Assembly (NCBI RefSeq): GCF_030848805.1
Contig: NC_092364.1
Coordinates: forward strand, 6,014,001-6,078,000
Source of the DNA: Temnothorax longispinosus
Taxonomy: Eukaryota > Arthropoda > Insecta > Hymenoptera > Formicidae
DNA length: 64,000 bases
Direction: 5' to 3'
The first letter of the stretch is position 1. Each line of letters starts with the position of its first letter. The notes beneath the pieces are model-generated. The model saw nothing but the letters and a program-made list of their open reading frames with translations. It was not told the DNA's origin and did not search any database. A program made the position numbers and the translations under genes. Shown here piece by piece: positions 9,706-20,624 of the stretch.

Positions 9706-9926
9706 TTTTACTCGATAAATAACCGAAATCTTGCAAAGAAAATAATCGCACTGTTGATGAACGCACAACAGGAAAAACAATGAAGCGCTACGGCGGGGAG
9801 GTGACGCTCGACTCGCGCGCGAACCGAGAAAAACGCGCGTTTTTAGAGTCTTTAAAATCGCCTGTTGGTAACTGCGCAGGGAGCGCACTACACATATATC
9901 CATCCGGACGAGACGTTGCATAATTA

Positions 9927-12900
9927 ACAGGCCCAAATTTTACAGAAAATTTAAAATTTTTAGTAGACAGTGGATCAGGGCCGAATATTATTAAAAGGAA
10001 TTCCGTTACTCCCGATACCATAGTGGATAAAAATGAAATCTTAAGACTTAGTGGAATTACGACGCACCATGTGACCACCTTAGGGCTGGCACAGGTAGAT
10101 ATCTTAGGATGTCCAGTCAATTTTCATATAGTCGAAAACGATTTTCCAATTCCGCAAAATGGGATTTTGGGTTCGGATTTCTTTAAACAATTTCGAGCAA
10201 AAGTTAATTATGAGCAAAATCAATTAGAATGGAATAACGTTAGTATACCTTTTGAAGAAAAAGAAGAAATCTTCACTATTCCTGCGAGAGCAATTTCGTA
10301 CATGCGTGTTAATATCGCAAATCCAGAGTTGAAAGAAGGATATGTACCGCGGTTAAGCGTAACGAAAGGTGTTTACTTAGGAAACGCCTTAGTTAAAGTA
10401 CAAGATGCGAAAGCATATCTGCAAGTAATAAATACTAACGATGAAGAAGAAAGGGTGTTTATTCCTACAATTAAAATATATGAGTTTGAGACGGATGAAA
10501 ATCGTAATTCAGATTTGAATCCTAATCCAAATCCTAATTCTAACTCGAATTCCAATTCCAATTCAAATTCTAACTCAAACTCGAATTCGAATTCTAACTC
10601 CAATTCTAACTCTAATTCAAATTCTAAATCAAATTCGAATTCAAATTCTAATTCCAATTCTAATTCAAATTCCAATTCTAATTCTAATTCTAATCCTAAT
10701 TCAATTCCTAAATCCAAAAAGTCTAGAAAATCAAATTCGAGATCATGTTTGTATATGAAACAAAATGATAGGAAAAATAAAATAATGCAATTGCTAAGAT
10801 TAACGCATTTAAATGCTGAAGAACGATTGCATGTCGTGAAACTAATAGAAAGAAATGCGGATATTTTTCATTTACCGGGAGAAAAACTCGATCATACGAA
10901 TGTTTTAAAACACCGAATTCCGACGGTGAACGAAATACCAATTCACACACGACAATATAGATTTCCAGTAATCCATAAGGAGGAGATAAATAGGCAAGTT
11001 AATGAATTGCTAGATCAAAATATAATTAAACCATCGAAATCCCCATACAATACGCCTGTGTGGATAGTTCCTAAAAAACCAGACTCGAAAGGAAATAAAC
11101 AATGGAGAATGGTATTAGATTTTCGCGATCTAAATGATAAAACAGTAGGTGATGCGTACCCGCTTCCGAATATAACGGAAATATTAGATCAGTTAGGCGG
11201 TGCAAAATACTTTTCGATCTTTGACCTGGCTTCGGGTTTCCACCAGATACAAATGCACCCCGACGATAGTCATAAAACGGCCTTTTCAACACCATACGGA
11301 CATTACGAGTGGGATCGCATGCCCTTCGGTCTAAAGAATGCACCTGCGACTTTCCAAAGACTAATGGATAGAATATTAATCGGAATACAGGGAAATGAAA
11401 TTTTTGTATATCTAGACGATATAGTATTATATGCAAGCTCTCTTACAGAACACGCAATTAAATTTGAAAAAATAGCTGCGCGATTGCGTGCAGCAAATCT
11501 AAAATTACAACCAGAGAAATGCGAATTTTTAAGGAAAGAAGTTAATTATTTAGGGCACATAATAGGAGAAAATGGAGTTCGACCAGATCCTAAAAAGATA
11601 GAGGCAGTTCAAAATTTTCCGATACCTAAAAACGCGAAAAATGTAAAACAATTTCTCGGATTAGCTGGATATTATCGTAGATTTATACAAGGATTCTTAA
11701 AAATAGCTAAACCACTAACTAATTTGTTGAAAAAGGATATTGATTTTAACTGGGGAAATAAAGAACAAGAAAGTTTTAATGTGTTGAGAAACGCGCTTTG
11801 TCAGGAACCGATATTACAATACCCCGATTTTACTAAGCCTTTTCTTTTAACGACTGACGCATCTGGGACTGCAATTGGCGCGATTTTAAGTCAAGGACAG
11901 GTAGGGAAAGATCAACCGATAAGTTATGCCTCTCGAGTATTAAACGATGCCGAGAAAAATTATTCAACGATAGAAAAGGAATTATTAGCGATAGTGTACG
12001 CTGTACAACATTTTAGACCATATCTTTACGGTAAAAAATTTAAATTAATAACCGATCATAAACCATTAACTTGGCTTCATAAATTGAAAGACCCTACATC
12101 ACGTTTAGCGAGATGGAGAATTAAATTAGCCAAATACGATTACGAAATAATTTACAAACCAGGAAAAATTTATGCTAATGCTGATGCTTTGTCAAGAAAT
12201 CCTACGACAAGTATATATCCAATACATCCCTCGTACGACGAAATCGAAGAATGTCCGGAGGACGATGAAGCGAGACAGAGAAACGCTAAACCGAAACCTA
12301 TACCTGCTTCACCAAGAAGAGGAACAATGAGAGAAGAGCCAGAGCCAATGGTTGCGGGGATGCGAACGCGCCATATGGAAACTTCAGAAGGAGAAAGCGT
12401 ACCATTTACTAAGAAAGAACTGGAGGAATTACCATTTTACGAGCATGTAGTTCACGCAGAAATACATAACGAACCAATGAATCGAATGAATGATAATAAT
12501 AATGCTAACACTTTACCAGAATTATCTGAAACTGAAGATGACAATGAAAATACATTATCTGAAGAAGAAGATGAAAATGAAATAGAGCCATTATTATTAG
12601 AAAGCAGCGACAGTCACATTGATGAAGATTTATCCACCTCACCAATAAGTATACCACCTAATCTTTTACAAATAATAAATAATTTAGCAGAAGACTATGA
12701 AGACGATGAAATTAATCAAAACGAAACTCTGCATGAAGAAAATTGTGAGGATTCAATCCCAATAGCCGAAGACAACGAAAACAATGACCAGATTACTGAC
12801 GATGACGACTCCGGAGAAGAAAACGAAGACGAAGAAGGAGACAATAGCGACAAAGACGTTGACGCAACTTACAATGAATTAGACACGAATGACCCGACAC

Positions 12901-14099
12901 CCGAAATTGAAAGACAAATAATAACACGTGGACAGAAACATAGTATAATAAATAGTCGCGATCAAATTTTTATGCGAAAAGAAAATTATTTATATTTCTT
13001 AACCACAGACGGTAAACCTTGTGACGAAGGATCAAAACAACTTCAAAAACAAAATTTGATACCAAAAATTAAAGAAAGTAAAGTAGGAAACATCGAAATT
13101 GTTAAAAGGGGAAATAGAATTCATTTAATCTTAATATGTAAAGAGAATATTAAAGAAAAAATGACTAGAGAATCACTACAGAGATTTGCAATTAAGTTAC
13201 GGGAAATAATAAAAGAGAAATCGATTGAAATAATAAATATAGCAAAAACTAAAGAATTTGGTGGTATTCAATGGGAAGAAGTCTTAAGTCACATTCGGGA
13301 ATCAATTATTGGAACGTCAACTAAATTAATAATTTGTCATGGATTAGTAACAATTCCGGAAATTGAAAAACGTAAAGATATTATAGAAGAAGCTCATTCA
13401 TCAAAAATCGGTGGACATAAAGGAGTAACTAAAACTTACAATCGAGTCAGGCAAAATTTTTATTGGAATAATATTAAAACTGATATCCGAAATTATATTA
13501 ATCAATGCCTACAATGTCAGACTAAGAAATTGGTTAGAGTAAAAACAAAACAGCCTATGCTAATCACCGACACACCTTTTTCTTCCTTTGAAAAAATATC
13601 AATGGATATAGTAGAACCATTACCTGAAACCACAAAAGGAAACTCCTATATTTTGACAATTCAAGACCACCTTACAAAATTTTCCCTTGCCATCCCTTTG
13701 AGATCAATAACCGCTATTCAAGTTGCTGATGCATTACTAAAATATTTTATTTGCACATTTGGAGCACCTAAAGTAATATTAACCGATCAAGGAACGAATT
13801 TTATGAGTAATTTAATGAAAAGATTTGCTAAACAATTTAAAATTAAACAATATAGAACTACAGCTTTTTATCCACAAGCTAATGGAGCTTTAGAACGATC
13901 GCATCTAGTATTAGTCGAATATTTGAAACAATATGTAAATAAATTTACAGAATGGGACGAATTATTAGAATTTGCAGCTTTTTCATATAATACAAGTACT
14001 CATGAATCAACTGGATATACTTCATACAAGTTGGTATTTGGAAAATTAGCCAGACAACCATCCAGTGAAATAACAGACGAAACAAAGGAAAAACATACG
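9927..14099 (+). pseudogene. pol: pol: protease, RT, RNase H, integrase (interrupted at both ends)
   Basis: The frame resumes after the DIRS-like insertion; its first codons lie at 5131-5170, in -1 relative to gag. Aspartic protease: FLVDSGSGPNII at 9960 and NGILGSDFF near 10165. A long N/S dipeptide linker (about 10500-10735) precedes RT, which has FDLASGFHQIQMHP and the catalytic YLDDIVLY near 11408. RNase H shows TTDASGTAIGAIL and ends ADALSRNP. An acidic spacer of about 230 residues follows. Integrase then has a zinc-binding region (SSKIGGHKGVTKTY ... INQCLQCQ) and a catalytic core SMDIVEPL, LTDQGTNF, NGALERSH, with 35 residues between the second aspartate and the glutamate (DD35E). The frame is broken at about 14097 by an LTR piece; the last integrase domain lies at 16286-16569. 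Confidence 0.9.
10500..10735 (+). repeat. Asn-Ser dipeptide repeat in pol
   Basis: About 70 codons of alternating asparagine and serine (with some NP and KS) lie between protease and RT. The DNA is a degenerate AATTCT/AATTCA hexamer array, with varied serine codons that suggest the peptide rather than only the DNA has been kept. The complementary strand reads as an open L/E/F repeat, a side effect of the same array. Confidence 0.85.
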
Positions 14100-14202
14100 A
14101 TGATTATTTATATCAATTGCGACGCTTTTTCCCCCGGTCTCGCAATCCGGTGGAGGGCTATCGAGGATTGGCGGCACGCGTAACTAATTCCGACACCGAA
14201 GT

Positions 14203-14211
14203 TGGGCGCCA
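14203..14211 (-). other. Lysine-tRNA-type primer site of the inserted LTR piece
   Basis: On the minus strand TGGCGCCCAACTTCGG sits two bases after a CA-ended stretch. This is the pattern of a retrotransposon primer site beside its 5' LTR, and it fixes the orientation of the insert as minus. Confidence 0.5.
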
Positions 14212-15029
14212 GGTGCAACGGATTGCACCACCGTACACTATAATCTCTAACACGATATTCCCGGCAATACTTCCGGGCGTAGGGCTCTTTCAGGGAATTC
14301 GGAGAGAGGCGTCACACAATTAATCACACTCACCAGAAAATAAATATAATAACAAAATATATATTTAGTCAGGCAGTATCAAGGTGTAGGTATAATCGAT
14401 CTGAGTCTCGTATTACCGCAACAATGTCGGCTAGGCGGACGCACGAATGCCGCAGACGCAATAAGTGCACGCAGTAATGTCGACTATGAAACACCGTAGA
14501 CTAATGCACGCGGAGTTCTCAACGCAACAGATAAACGCAGACGGACACACGAAAGCTTAACAGAAATAATGACGATTCAGGTATCGCGGTACCCGGCTTC
14601 AACACAATGAACTTACGCCACGAGGCCGACGAACCGCTCGTCGCACCGTCGGCAGCTCCTTCAACGCACACCCGGGCCACTTCGATTCCGCGCGACGCAA
14701 AAAGTATGGGCGATCTCGCCGAGTCGACCACGCTGGCCGGCGATTGCCCCCGAACACGAAATAAGGACACGTATCGCGGACGATCCCGCGGCTTGCCACG
14801 CGAATCCCGAATTCTCTCGCAAGTACGGAGATTCCGCGGCTCCGCGCCGATCCCGTCGATCTTTCCGTCCCACCAAACACAATATTCGCCGTCCTCGAGG
14901 GCCCGGATACGTTACTCAAATACGAGGGCGAGTGCCCTTCAAATTACATGACCACTCGCGGCTCGCCGTTACCCGCACAACTCGCTCCCGTTATCGCCAC
15001 GCAAGACCTCACTCTCATTATCACTCTCG

Positions 15030-15205
15030 TTAATATGGCCAAGACGCGACACGATTATGAGCTTAAATATATGGCCAAAACGCGACACGATTACGAACAT
15101 AAACTCTATCACAATGAAACGCGACACGATCACGAATACGCGATACGATTACTTACATCAATTAGACGAGACGCTACATAAACGCGACACGATTACTTCG
15201 ATTCA
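15030..15205. repeat. Short tandem repeats around ACGCGACACGATTA
   Basis: ACGCGACACGATTA or a close variant occurs about six times at intervals of 20-45 bp, partly with ATATGGCCAA(A/G) between copies. The array lies inside the inserted LTR-like region and may be a U3 repeat. Confidence 0.65.
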
Positions 15206-16285
15206 CACATCTCCACGCCACGCGACTGTCGGCCGTGGCGGTGCTCGCGGGGAGGGCACAAATGGTCTCTACGCATTAGAGAGCTCACTCTCGGCAAGGC
15301 CCTGGCACATTTTCCACACGACGCTACTCTAAGGCGAGCGCAAGGTATCGCACGCTCTAACTCGGTACACAGGTATCCTGCGTAACTCCGGTAACCAACG
15401 TGTGCCACGGGCCGATGCCTCGAGCAAACCCTCTTCTCTTAACGCGGGGACGCCAGAGTGGTGACCTTACAAATTTGCGTCGTCCCTTCGGTAGTCCGGG
15501 CAGCTCGACATCCGGGAGATCCTCTAGGCTCGCTAGCCGGCACGACAGTATCGGAAACGATAGCCTGCCGGGATCGCGCCGGTTCCCCGCGCCTGCGCTG
15601 TAGCGTGTCGCTCGACCGGATTGCCGATCCTAGCGCTTCCTGCGCCTAGGCCGCACGTGCGCCGCTCCTTCCGGGGGCGCCACTCCAACTCCAGGGCGCT
15701 CTCGTCGGCGCCTTAGCTTCTCGCGCGCCTCCCTTTCCGGCGGCGCCGCTGCAATCACCTCCGATTCGGCGCGGGCTTTTTGATTCAACCGGCTGTCCGG
15801 GCCGCGATGATCGAGTCGGCGTTCGGGGTCAGGCTGGCCGGGCCTCGGCCCCGTCTGCCGGCATCCCCCTCGGGGTGACGGCCCCAGGGCTGTACCTTTC
15901 CCTGGGCCGCTCCTCGGCACCCTTGTCCTACTGGCATTTCGCTCGGGGGTGATCCGGGGTCTTCTTGATCGTTATACTGCCGCTGTTACGACCGAGTGCG
16001 GGGTCGAACTCCGGCCGGCGACGCTCATGCACTTGCGGGGAGGTCCGGGCGATCCGACTTCCAACCATGTCCCCTGGCCGTCTCCTTAATCCTCTGCCCT
16101 CCCTCGTTGCGGCCCCCGGCCGTTACAGATGGAGTCCGGTCACCACCGGCAATCCCTTAAAACTTAATATCTAATTAGACCAATTAATATACGCAACCGC
16201 CCTCCTCTCGCTCTAACGAGGAGGCACCCCCGAATTCCCCTCGGCCGAGCCCGTCCGGGAAGGAGACGCGACTTGTCACGTCACA

Positions 16286-16569
16286 CATTAATGACAAATA
16301 TTCACGAATTACAAGAATTAGCTCGGGAATGTCTAATCGCATCAAAAATAAAGTCTAAATATTATTATGATAGAAAAATAAATCCTCAAGCATTTCAAGT
16401 AAATGATCAAGTTTTCCTTTTAAGTGAGCCAAAGAAAGGAAAATTAGGCGATCAATATTCAGGGCCACATATTATAACAGACATTTTACCTAACGGTAAT
16501 GTCAAAGTTTTTGTCAAAGGAAAACTAAGAATTGTTCATGCTAACAAAATTCGTAAAACGAAACATTAA
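16286..16569 (+). pseudogene. pol: pol C-terminus: integrase DNA-binding domain
   Basis: Separated from the rest of pol by the LTR insertion. The frame holds a helix (NIHELQELARECLIASKIKS), then the SH3-like end of integrase (QVFLLSEPKKGKLGDQYSGP, followed by HIITDIL) and ends RIVHANKIRKTKH. QYSGPHII matches the GPY/F-type module of gypsy integrases. It overlaps the start of the env reading frame by a few dozen bases, in a different frame. Its own first methionine is artificial, because the true upstream codons lie at about 14096. Confidence 0.85.
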
Positions 16570-16606
16570 GAGATTGAACATGTACCGCGAAACATTTTCA
16601 ATCTCA

Positions 16607-16646
16607 GATTTACTAATGATATCTTTTATATTGTATTTAAAACAGA
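16607..16646 (+). promoter_or_regulatory. Candidate env splice acceptors
   Basis: Two candidate 3' splice sites precede env: CATTTTCAATCTCAG ending at 16607, and TTGTATTTAAAACAG ending at 16645, directly before the ATG at 16646. Insect errantiviruses make env from a spliced RNA, and a strong donor sits in the LTR at 2843/2844. Use of these sites is a prediction. Confidence 0.4.
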
Positions 16647-18718
16647 TGCGGGCACTAATCTGCCTAACTGTCATTGGAATTCTCTCCGTACGAGAAACCT
16701 TCGGAATACTCGGATATGATTGTGGAACAACGAACTCTAATATAACGACCGTATCACTATTAGATATAGGAGAATGCAATATACCACTAATGGAACCGCA
16801 TGCAGAAGGGATAAGTATTCAGTTATTGCAATTGTCAAAATACGATTCAACCAATGTAATTCAATGTAAAGTTTCTATTTCACGAACGATTCACTATTGC
16901 CGAATGCATTCTCATGTAGCAACTGTAAGTAATGCGCATGCAGAATATATAATCGACACAACGTTAGATCAATGTAAAAATATGCACAGAACGGGCATAC
17001 TAAGCCTAAGCGTAAATAAGGTAATCCATGGATTAAAAGTAAATCAGACGACATCGCGACCCATCACTTTTGCGGGGTCTGCATCGACAGATGGAAAATG
17101 TTCAGGAGTAAAATATTCAGATCCTTATGGTACGTGGCAAGATGTGGTTGTACAAGGAATAGTAACAGTTAGCTTAAGTACTCATCAAGCAGTAATTAAT
17201 ATTGAAACGAATCAAATCCATTTAAGAACGGGAACTGTTTGTCAATATGTAAACGGTAACTGTATAGATATTGAAGGAAGATATACTTATTGGGAAACTA
17301 TACCTAATGATTATTGCAAATTCAGTCATTACGACGTATTGTATGAAGGAAAGGCAAAGAAAATGGTTAGCGAAACGAATGATAAACTACAAATACTATA
17401 TTCCTTGTCGACACAAGATGTCACATTCGCACTTACGCGAATCGGCGAAGAGGTTCTTTGCGGATACACCTTAATTAAAACAGAACACCCAAAACTTAGA
17501 AACTTAGTAATTTTAGAAACAAATAAAGGAGATTCTTTTGCACGTAAAAGACCGTTAGCTATTGAAAACATAGATATTTTTGCCTACGTAAATTCAAAAT
17601 TTGTTTATGTAGAACGACACATTCGCACACAAATGAATCGCTTATACACAGACGTATTAAAACAACGCTGCAATTTGGAACGGCAGGTGATGAAAAACGC
17701 GCTTAGCCTTGCGATGCATGCTCCCGACGACTTCGCGTACCAAATCATGAAAGGCCCAGGATACATGGCCGTGATTTCTGGAGAAGTAGTGCACATAACG
17801 AAATGCACCCCAGTGGAAGTAAAAATACGCCAAACCAGAGAATGTTACCAACAATTGCCTGTATCGAAGGGAAACGAAACATATTTCTTGACGCCCCGAA
17901 CGCACATACTCTTTAGAACAGGAATGCAAATTTCGTGCAGCAGGATACTTCCTACAATGTACCAGCTAAACGACGGATGGTACCGCATTACACCGAACGT
18001 AGAATACAGCAAAGCGCCCATGATAATGGAACCGATGACCAAGCCTACCTGGCATTACAGCGATCCAGGATCCCTGGCTGCGAGCGGCATTTACACCAAT
18101 CAAGACCTCGAAAAACTGAGGGATCACATAATGTTTCCCGCCGAAAAGGTCGGAATACTGAATACCGTAGCACGAGGCGTAAAAGAGGAACCGATTATAA
18201 CACAAGGAATATCATTCTCTTACCTCTTGGATGAGGACTCCTTGCAGAAAATCACAGAGAACGCCTGGAGGAAAATCTGGGGAGCGTTCTTAATTTTTGG
18301 CAATGCAACCGCAGGATTAATCGGAATGTACTTCTTCGCAAGGACGGCAAAGCTGATAATTGACACAATCATACACGGTTACGCACTACACACTATATAC
18401 GGATGGTCAATACATCTAGTCGGAGCACTGTGGGACTCGGTGACCAATTTACTACTACATCTAGCGCGAGGGACATCGAAAGATGACAAAAAACAGGGAA
18501 GAGAGGCAGGAGCACCCCCGCTCCCGGTCGAACAAGAAAAAACTGCAGCGGACACCGAGCACGCACATGTCGCACATGTACACGAACACGAACACACACA
18601 CGCACATACTCAACTTTTACGATCTCCTTCATATCATATTGCTATGCAAGGCAATGTGGAAAATGCAACGAAATCTAGTGTCCGCAACGGAGCTCACAAT
18701 ACGTATCCACAGCTATAA
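16646..18718 (+). CDS. env: Envelope-like glycoprotein, chuvirus-type
   Basis: The frame is open from 16532, but the ATG at 16646 fits best. It begins with a signal peptide (RALICLTVIGILSV) and follows a candidate splice acceptor. Mature protein starts near GYDCGTTNSNITTVSLLD. The ectodomain has many cysteines (for example VIQCKVSISRTIHYCRMHSH and CNLERQVMKNALSLAM), with N-glycosylation sites. A hydrophobic region near residues 550-610 (WGAFLIFGNATAGLIGMYFF, then HGYALHTIYGW) would span the membrane. The cytoplasmic tail is charged and ends in an H-rich stretch (HAHVAHVHEHEHTHAHT). The N-terminal pattern resembles what I recall of glycoproteins of chuvirus-like (Jingchuvirales) RNA viruses and their copies in ant genomes, not the F-type env of gypsy. 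The frame is intact over 691 codons. It would act at the cell surface in entry and fusion. Confidence 0.6.
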   Translation: MRALICLTVIGILSVRETFGILGYDCGTTNSNITTVSLLDIGECNIPLMEPHAEGISIQLLQLSKYDSTNVIQCKVSISRTIHYCRMHSHVATVSNAHAEYIIDTTLDQCKNMHRTGILSLSVNKVIHGLKVNQTTSRPITFAGSASTDGKCSGVKYSDPYGTWQDVVVQGIVTVSLSTHQAVINIETNQIHLRTGTVCQYVNGNCIDIEGRYTYWETIPNDYCKFSHYDVLYEGKAKKMVSETNDKLQILYSLSTQDVTFALTRIGEEVLCGYTLIKTEHPKLRNLVILETNKGDSFARKRPLAIENIDIFAYVNSKFVYVERHIRTQMNRLYTDVLKQRCNLERQVMKNALSLAMHAPDDFAYQIMKGPGYMAVISGEVVHITKCTPVEVKIRQTRECYQQLPVSKGNETYFLTPRTHILFRTGMQISCSRILPTMYQLNDGWYRITPNVEYSKAPMIMEPMTKPTWHYSDPGSLAASGIYTNQDLEKLRDHIMFPAEKVGILNTVARGVKEEPIITQGISFSYLLDEDSLQKITENAWRKIWGAFLIFGNATAGLIGMYFFARTAKLIIDTIIHGYALHTIYGWSIHLVGALWDSVTNLLLHLARGTSKDDKKQGREAGAPPLPVEQEKTAADTEHAHVAHVHEHEHTHAHTQLLRSPSYHIAMQGNVENATKSSVRNGAHNTYPQL

Positions 18719-19677
18719 AAATTTTTTTTTTCTCTTTCTTTTCCTCTCACGTTTTGTTCCTTCCGAGAAAAACTAAAGTAATAACATAAGTTAGGAATAA
18801 ATGTAAAATCCGAGCGTTGGCCAGTACGATCTTGACTCTCGAAGAGCGCACAAGCCGTATAGTTATTGTTCGAGAGCGCGAGTAGCGCGAGATAGCGCGC
18901 GGTAGAGGACGACCACAAAAGAAACGGAGAGGAACAGCAAGTACAGAAATACAAAGTTTAATGTTCACAATATGTACACTTATTTACACGAGTTCCCTTT
19001 TCAGGCAAAATACCGTGAGCGCGCACAGAGTATAGCTCGGCGAAAGCGGCGATATAGCAATTAAGTGCGAAAAGCGGTGATGAGCGGTAAAGCAAAGCAG
19101 TTGTATAAAGATACTAGCGGTGTTCTATGATCTGCGAGCGAAATCGATTCCGCGGCGCAGCGGCGGTCCTTTTAACACTTCCGAGGCGAAACTGCCTCCC
19201 TGCAGATTTCTCAGAATTTCGGGAGGGTGATTGGCCGTCGGAGTCCCGCGTCATGGAGCTGACGTCACCGGTTTTACGTGGTGACCCGACGAGGTCGTCA
19301 CCTGTTTTTGAGTGCTTTGTGTATAGCATGGATCGTTCCTTTGTTCTAGCGTTGTTGTTTGACTTTATTATTGATAACAATGTTAAAGTTTCTAGGAAGC
19401 TAATCCCGAAAGATCCATGCTATACCGAATCTTCCCGTGACAATTCTTGTATTATGCGACATTTTACGCGAATATGAATTTACTGCAAGCGTGCATGTGC
19501 TGACATGCAGCCGAACGTGACTTCGTCGCGATGCTAGGTTTGCGATCTCAAACAGTTATATCAATCGCTGTTCGTTATAAATTCAGGTAAACAACTATAT
19601 TATACACACATATACACTAGAATAAGTTTGATTATAGGATTGTTAGTATCATGTGTTCGTTATAAATTCAGATCAAA
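18719..19677 (+). other. Region between env and accessory ORF
   Basis: About 960 bases of the retroelement with no recognised domain. A 116-codon plus-strand frame (19127-19477) and an 88-codon minus-strand frame overlap, and neither is convincing. An inverted repeat (TATAGCATGGATC at 19321-19333, GATCCATGCTATA at 19410-19422) could form a 13-bp stem with a loop of about 75 bases. A candidate short intron lies at 19588-19673. Confidence 0.45.
19588..19673 (+). other. Candidate 86-bp intron flanked by a 19-bp repeat
   Basis: TGTTCGTTATAAATTCAG occurs at about 19569-19587 followed by GTAAAC (donor) and again ending at 19673 (acceptor), just before ATCAAAATG, the start of the 147-codon ORF. Splicing would remove one repeat copy plus the DNA between. 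Such an intron could have arisen by tandem duplication of a segment containing an AG/GT site. This is a prediction. Confidence 0.35.
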
Positions 19678-20121
19678 ATGCCCAACCAGTCGAGGTTGCC
19701 GGATCTCGAAAATATATGTGGCGAAAATCAGCCACAAATATTAGACGTGCCGCCTCGAGCGCAACACGAGGGGGCGCCGGGACATAGAGAACTGGCACGC
19801 GAGTTGATAGGAAATCTCTTTAGGGGACGGGCCAGGCTCCAAAGGGCTCTTCTTCGACGACCGGGCCGTCTCAACCAAGCGGACCAAGGTATGTTCCAGG
19901 ACGCAGACGCAATATCGCGGTACCGAGCACTCGCGGGCCTAAATCAAGCCCTGTTTGAGAAGCTCGAAGGACCTCCTCAAGAATTTCCTGAGGGAGGTCG
20001 AGGGCGACCCCTCGCCAATCCCCCAGCTGTACCAAGGGGGCGAGCCAGAATCATGGTTGAAATCATCATGCAAGCGAGGATGGCTGGTCGAGGACATGGT
20101 GCTCCCATTCAGCGCGAGTAA
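19678..20121 (+). CDS. 147-codon accessory ORF between env and 3' LTR, unknown
   Basis: ATG in good context (CAAAATG). The product is R/P/G/L-rich: an acidic N-terminus (LPDLENICGENQPQILD), a helical middle (RELARELIGNLFRGRARLQR ... RYRALAGLNQALFEKLE) and a basic, Gly/Arg-rich end (GRGRPLANPPAVPRGRARIM). No domain is recognised. The codon use is GC-rich and unlike gag, pol or env, suggesting a different origin. A run of about 18 A bases begins at the stop codon (20121), as in a retroposed mRNA end, but a captured transcript is only one possibility. Position matches that of small accessory genes in complex retroviruses. No function can be assigned. Confidence 0.4.
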   Translation: MPNQSRLPDLENICGENQPQILDVPPRAQHEGAPGHRELARELIGNLFRGRARLQRALLRRPGRLNQADQGMFQDADAISRYRALAGLNQALFEKLEGPPQEFPEGGRGRPLANPPAVPRGRARIMVEIIMQARMAGRGHGAPIQRE

Positions 20122-20624
20122 AAAAAAAAAAAAAATGATAAAGTGGACTTAATTAGTAATAAAATTTTTTTTTATTTTTTTTTTCCTATAAATTTTTTTT
20201 TAGTCCACACATATATGTAATTTTTTCTTATTATTATTATTACTTCTTCTGTATCATTGTTCGGTCAAATATATTGTACTTATACACGAATCCACCACGC
20301 TTCTTCTGAATTATAAGCGCACAATTACTCTTTCTTTAAAGAAATATATATAACATAAAATAAGCCTCGAACCGATACTTAATAAACGGCGACGCGTTAT
20401 ACAACATAAACGAACAACATTAGTTGCCTTATACACGTTTTCTTATATATTATTATTGCATTGTCATACACAAATTCAAACTTCTACTACCGTCTATCGT
20501 AAAATAAGACAATAGAAATAAGCGCGAAATACTAATGCGAGCGAAATTAACCCAAAAGCGTAGCATAAGTACATTATACTATTTTATATTCATACGTGGC
20601 AACATAACGTACCACGTATGACTT
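20122..20624 (+). other. AT-rich 3' non-coding part of retroelement
   Basis: Poly-A and poly-T tracts, then AT-rich sequence with no coding frame. GTGGACT near 20145 and AGTCCAC near 20200 could pair. Nothing else is seen. Confidence 0.5.

Larger units (their letters stand above)
5469..9923 (-). mobile_element. DIRS-like tyrosine-recombinase retrotransposon inserted in pol
   Basis: Minus-strand element of 4455 bp. Its ends are inverted repeats of about 40 bp (TTATGCAACGTCTCGTCCGG... at 5469 and its inverse ending at 9923). It has gag-like ORFs (about 9705-8419), RT (8401-7671), RNase H (7611-6706) and a tyrosine recombinase (6865-5592), the gene order of DIRS elements. TTAA lies on both sides (5465-5468, 9924-9927) and the interrupted pol frame resumes directly after it. 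DIRS elements are not known to me for making TTAA duplications, so this feature is noteworthy. Several frameshifts show it is decayed. Confidence 0.85.
14097..16285 (-). mobile_element. GC-rich LTR plus leader of another retroelement, inserted in integrase
   Basis: About 2.19 kb of GC-rich DNA splits integrase. Read on the minus strand it starts TGTGACGTGACAAG at 16285-16287 and reaches TTGCACC next to TGGCGCCCAA (14202-14211), a lysine-tRNA-type primer site as in gypsy. So about 2.07 kb looks like an LTR, followed by about 105 bp of leader. The rest of that element and its second LTR are missing at the left junction. I could not define a clean target duplication; acat occurs on both sides (14093-14096, 16285-16288). 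ORFs here on both strands look like chance products of high GC. Confidence 0.55.

Noticed and set aside
10373..10717. Minus-strand ORF of alternating L/E/F residues
   Set aside because: It is the complement of the N/S-coding repeat in pol and follows from that array; no independent support.
14519..16174. Many ORFs on both strands in the GC-rich insert
   Set aside because: High GC lowers stop frequency. The frames overlap, lack domains, and sit in a predicted LTR.
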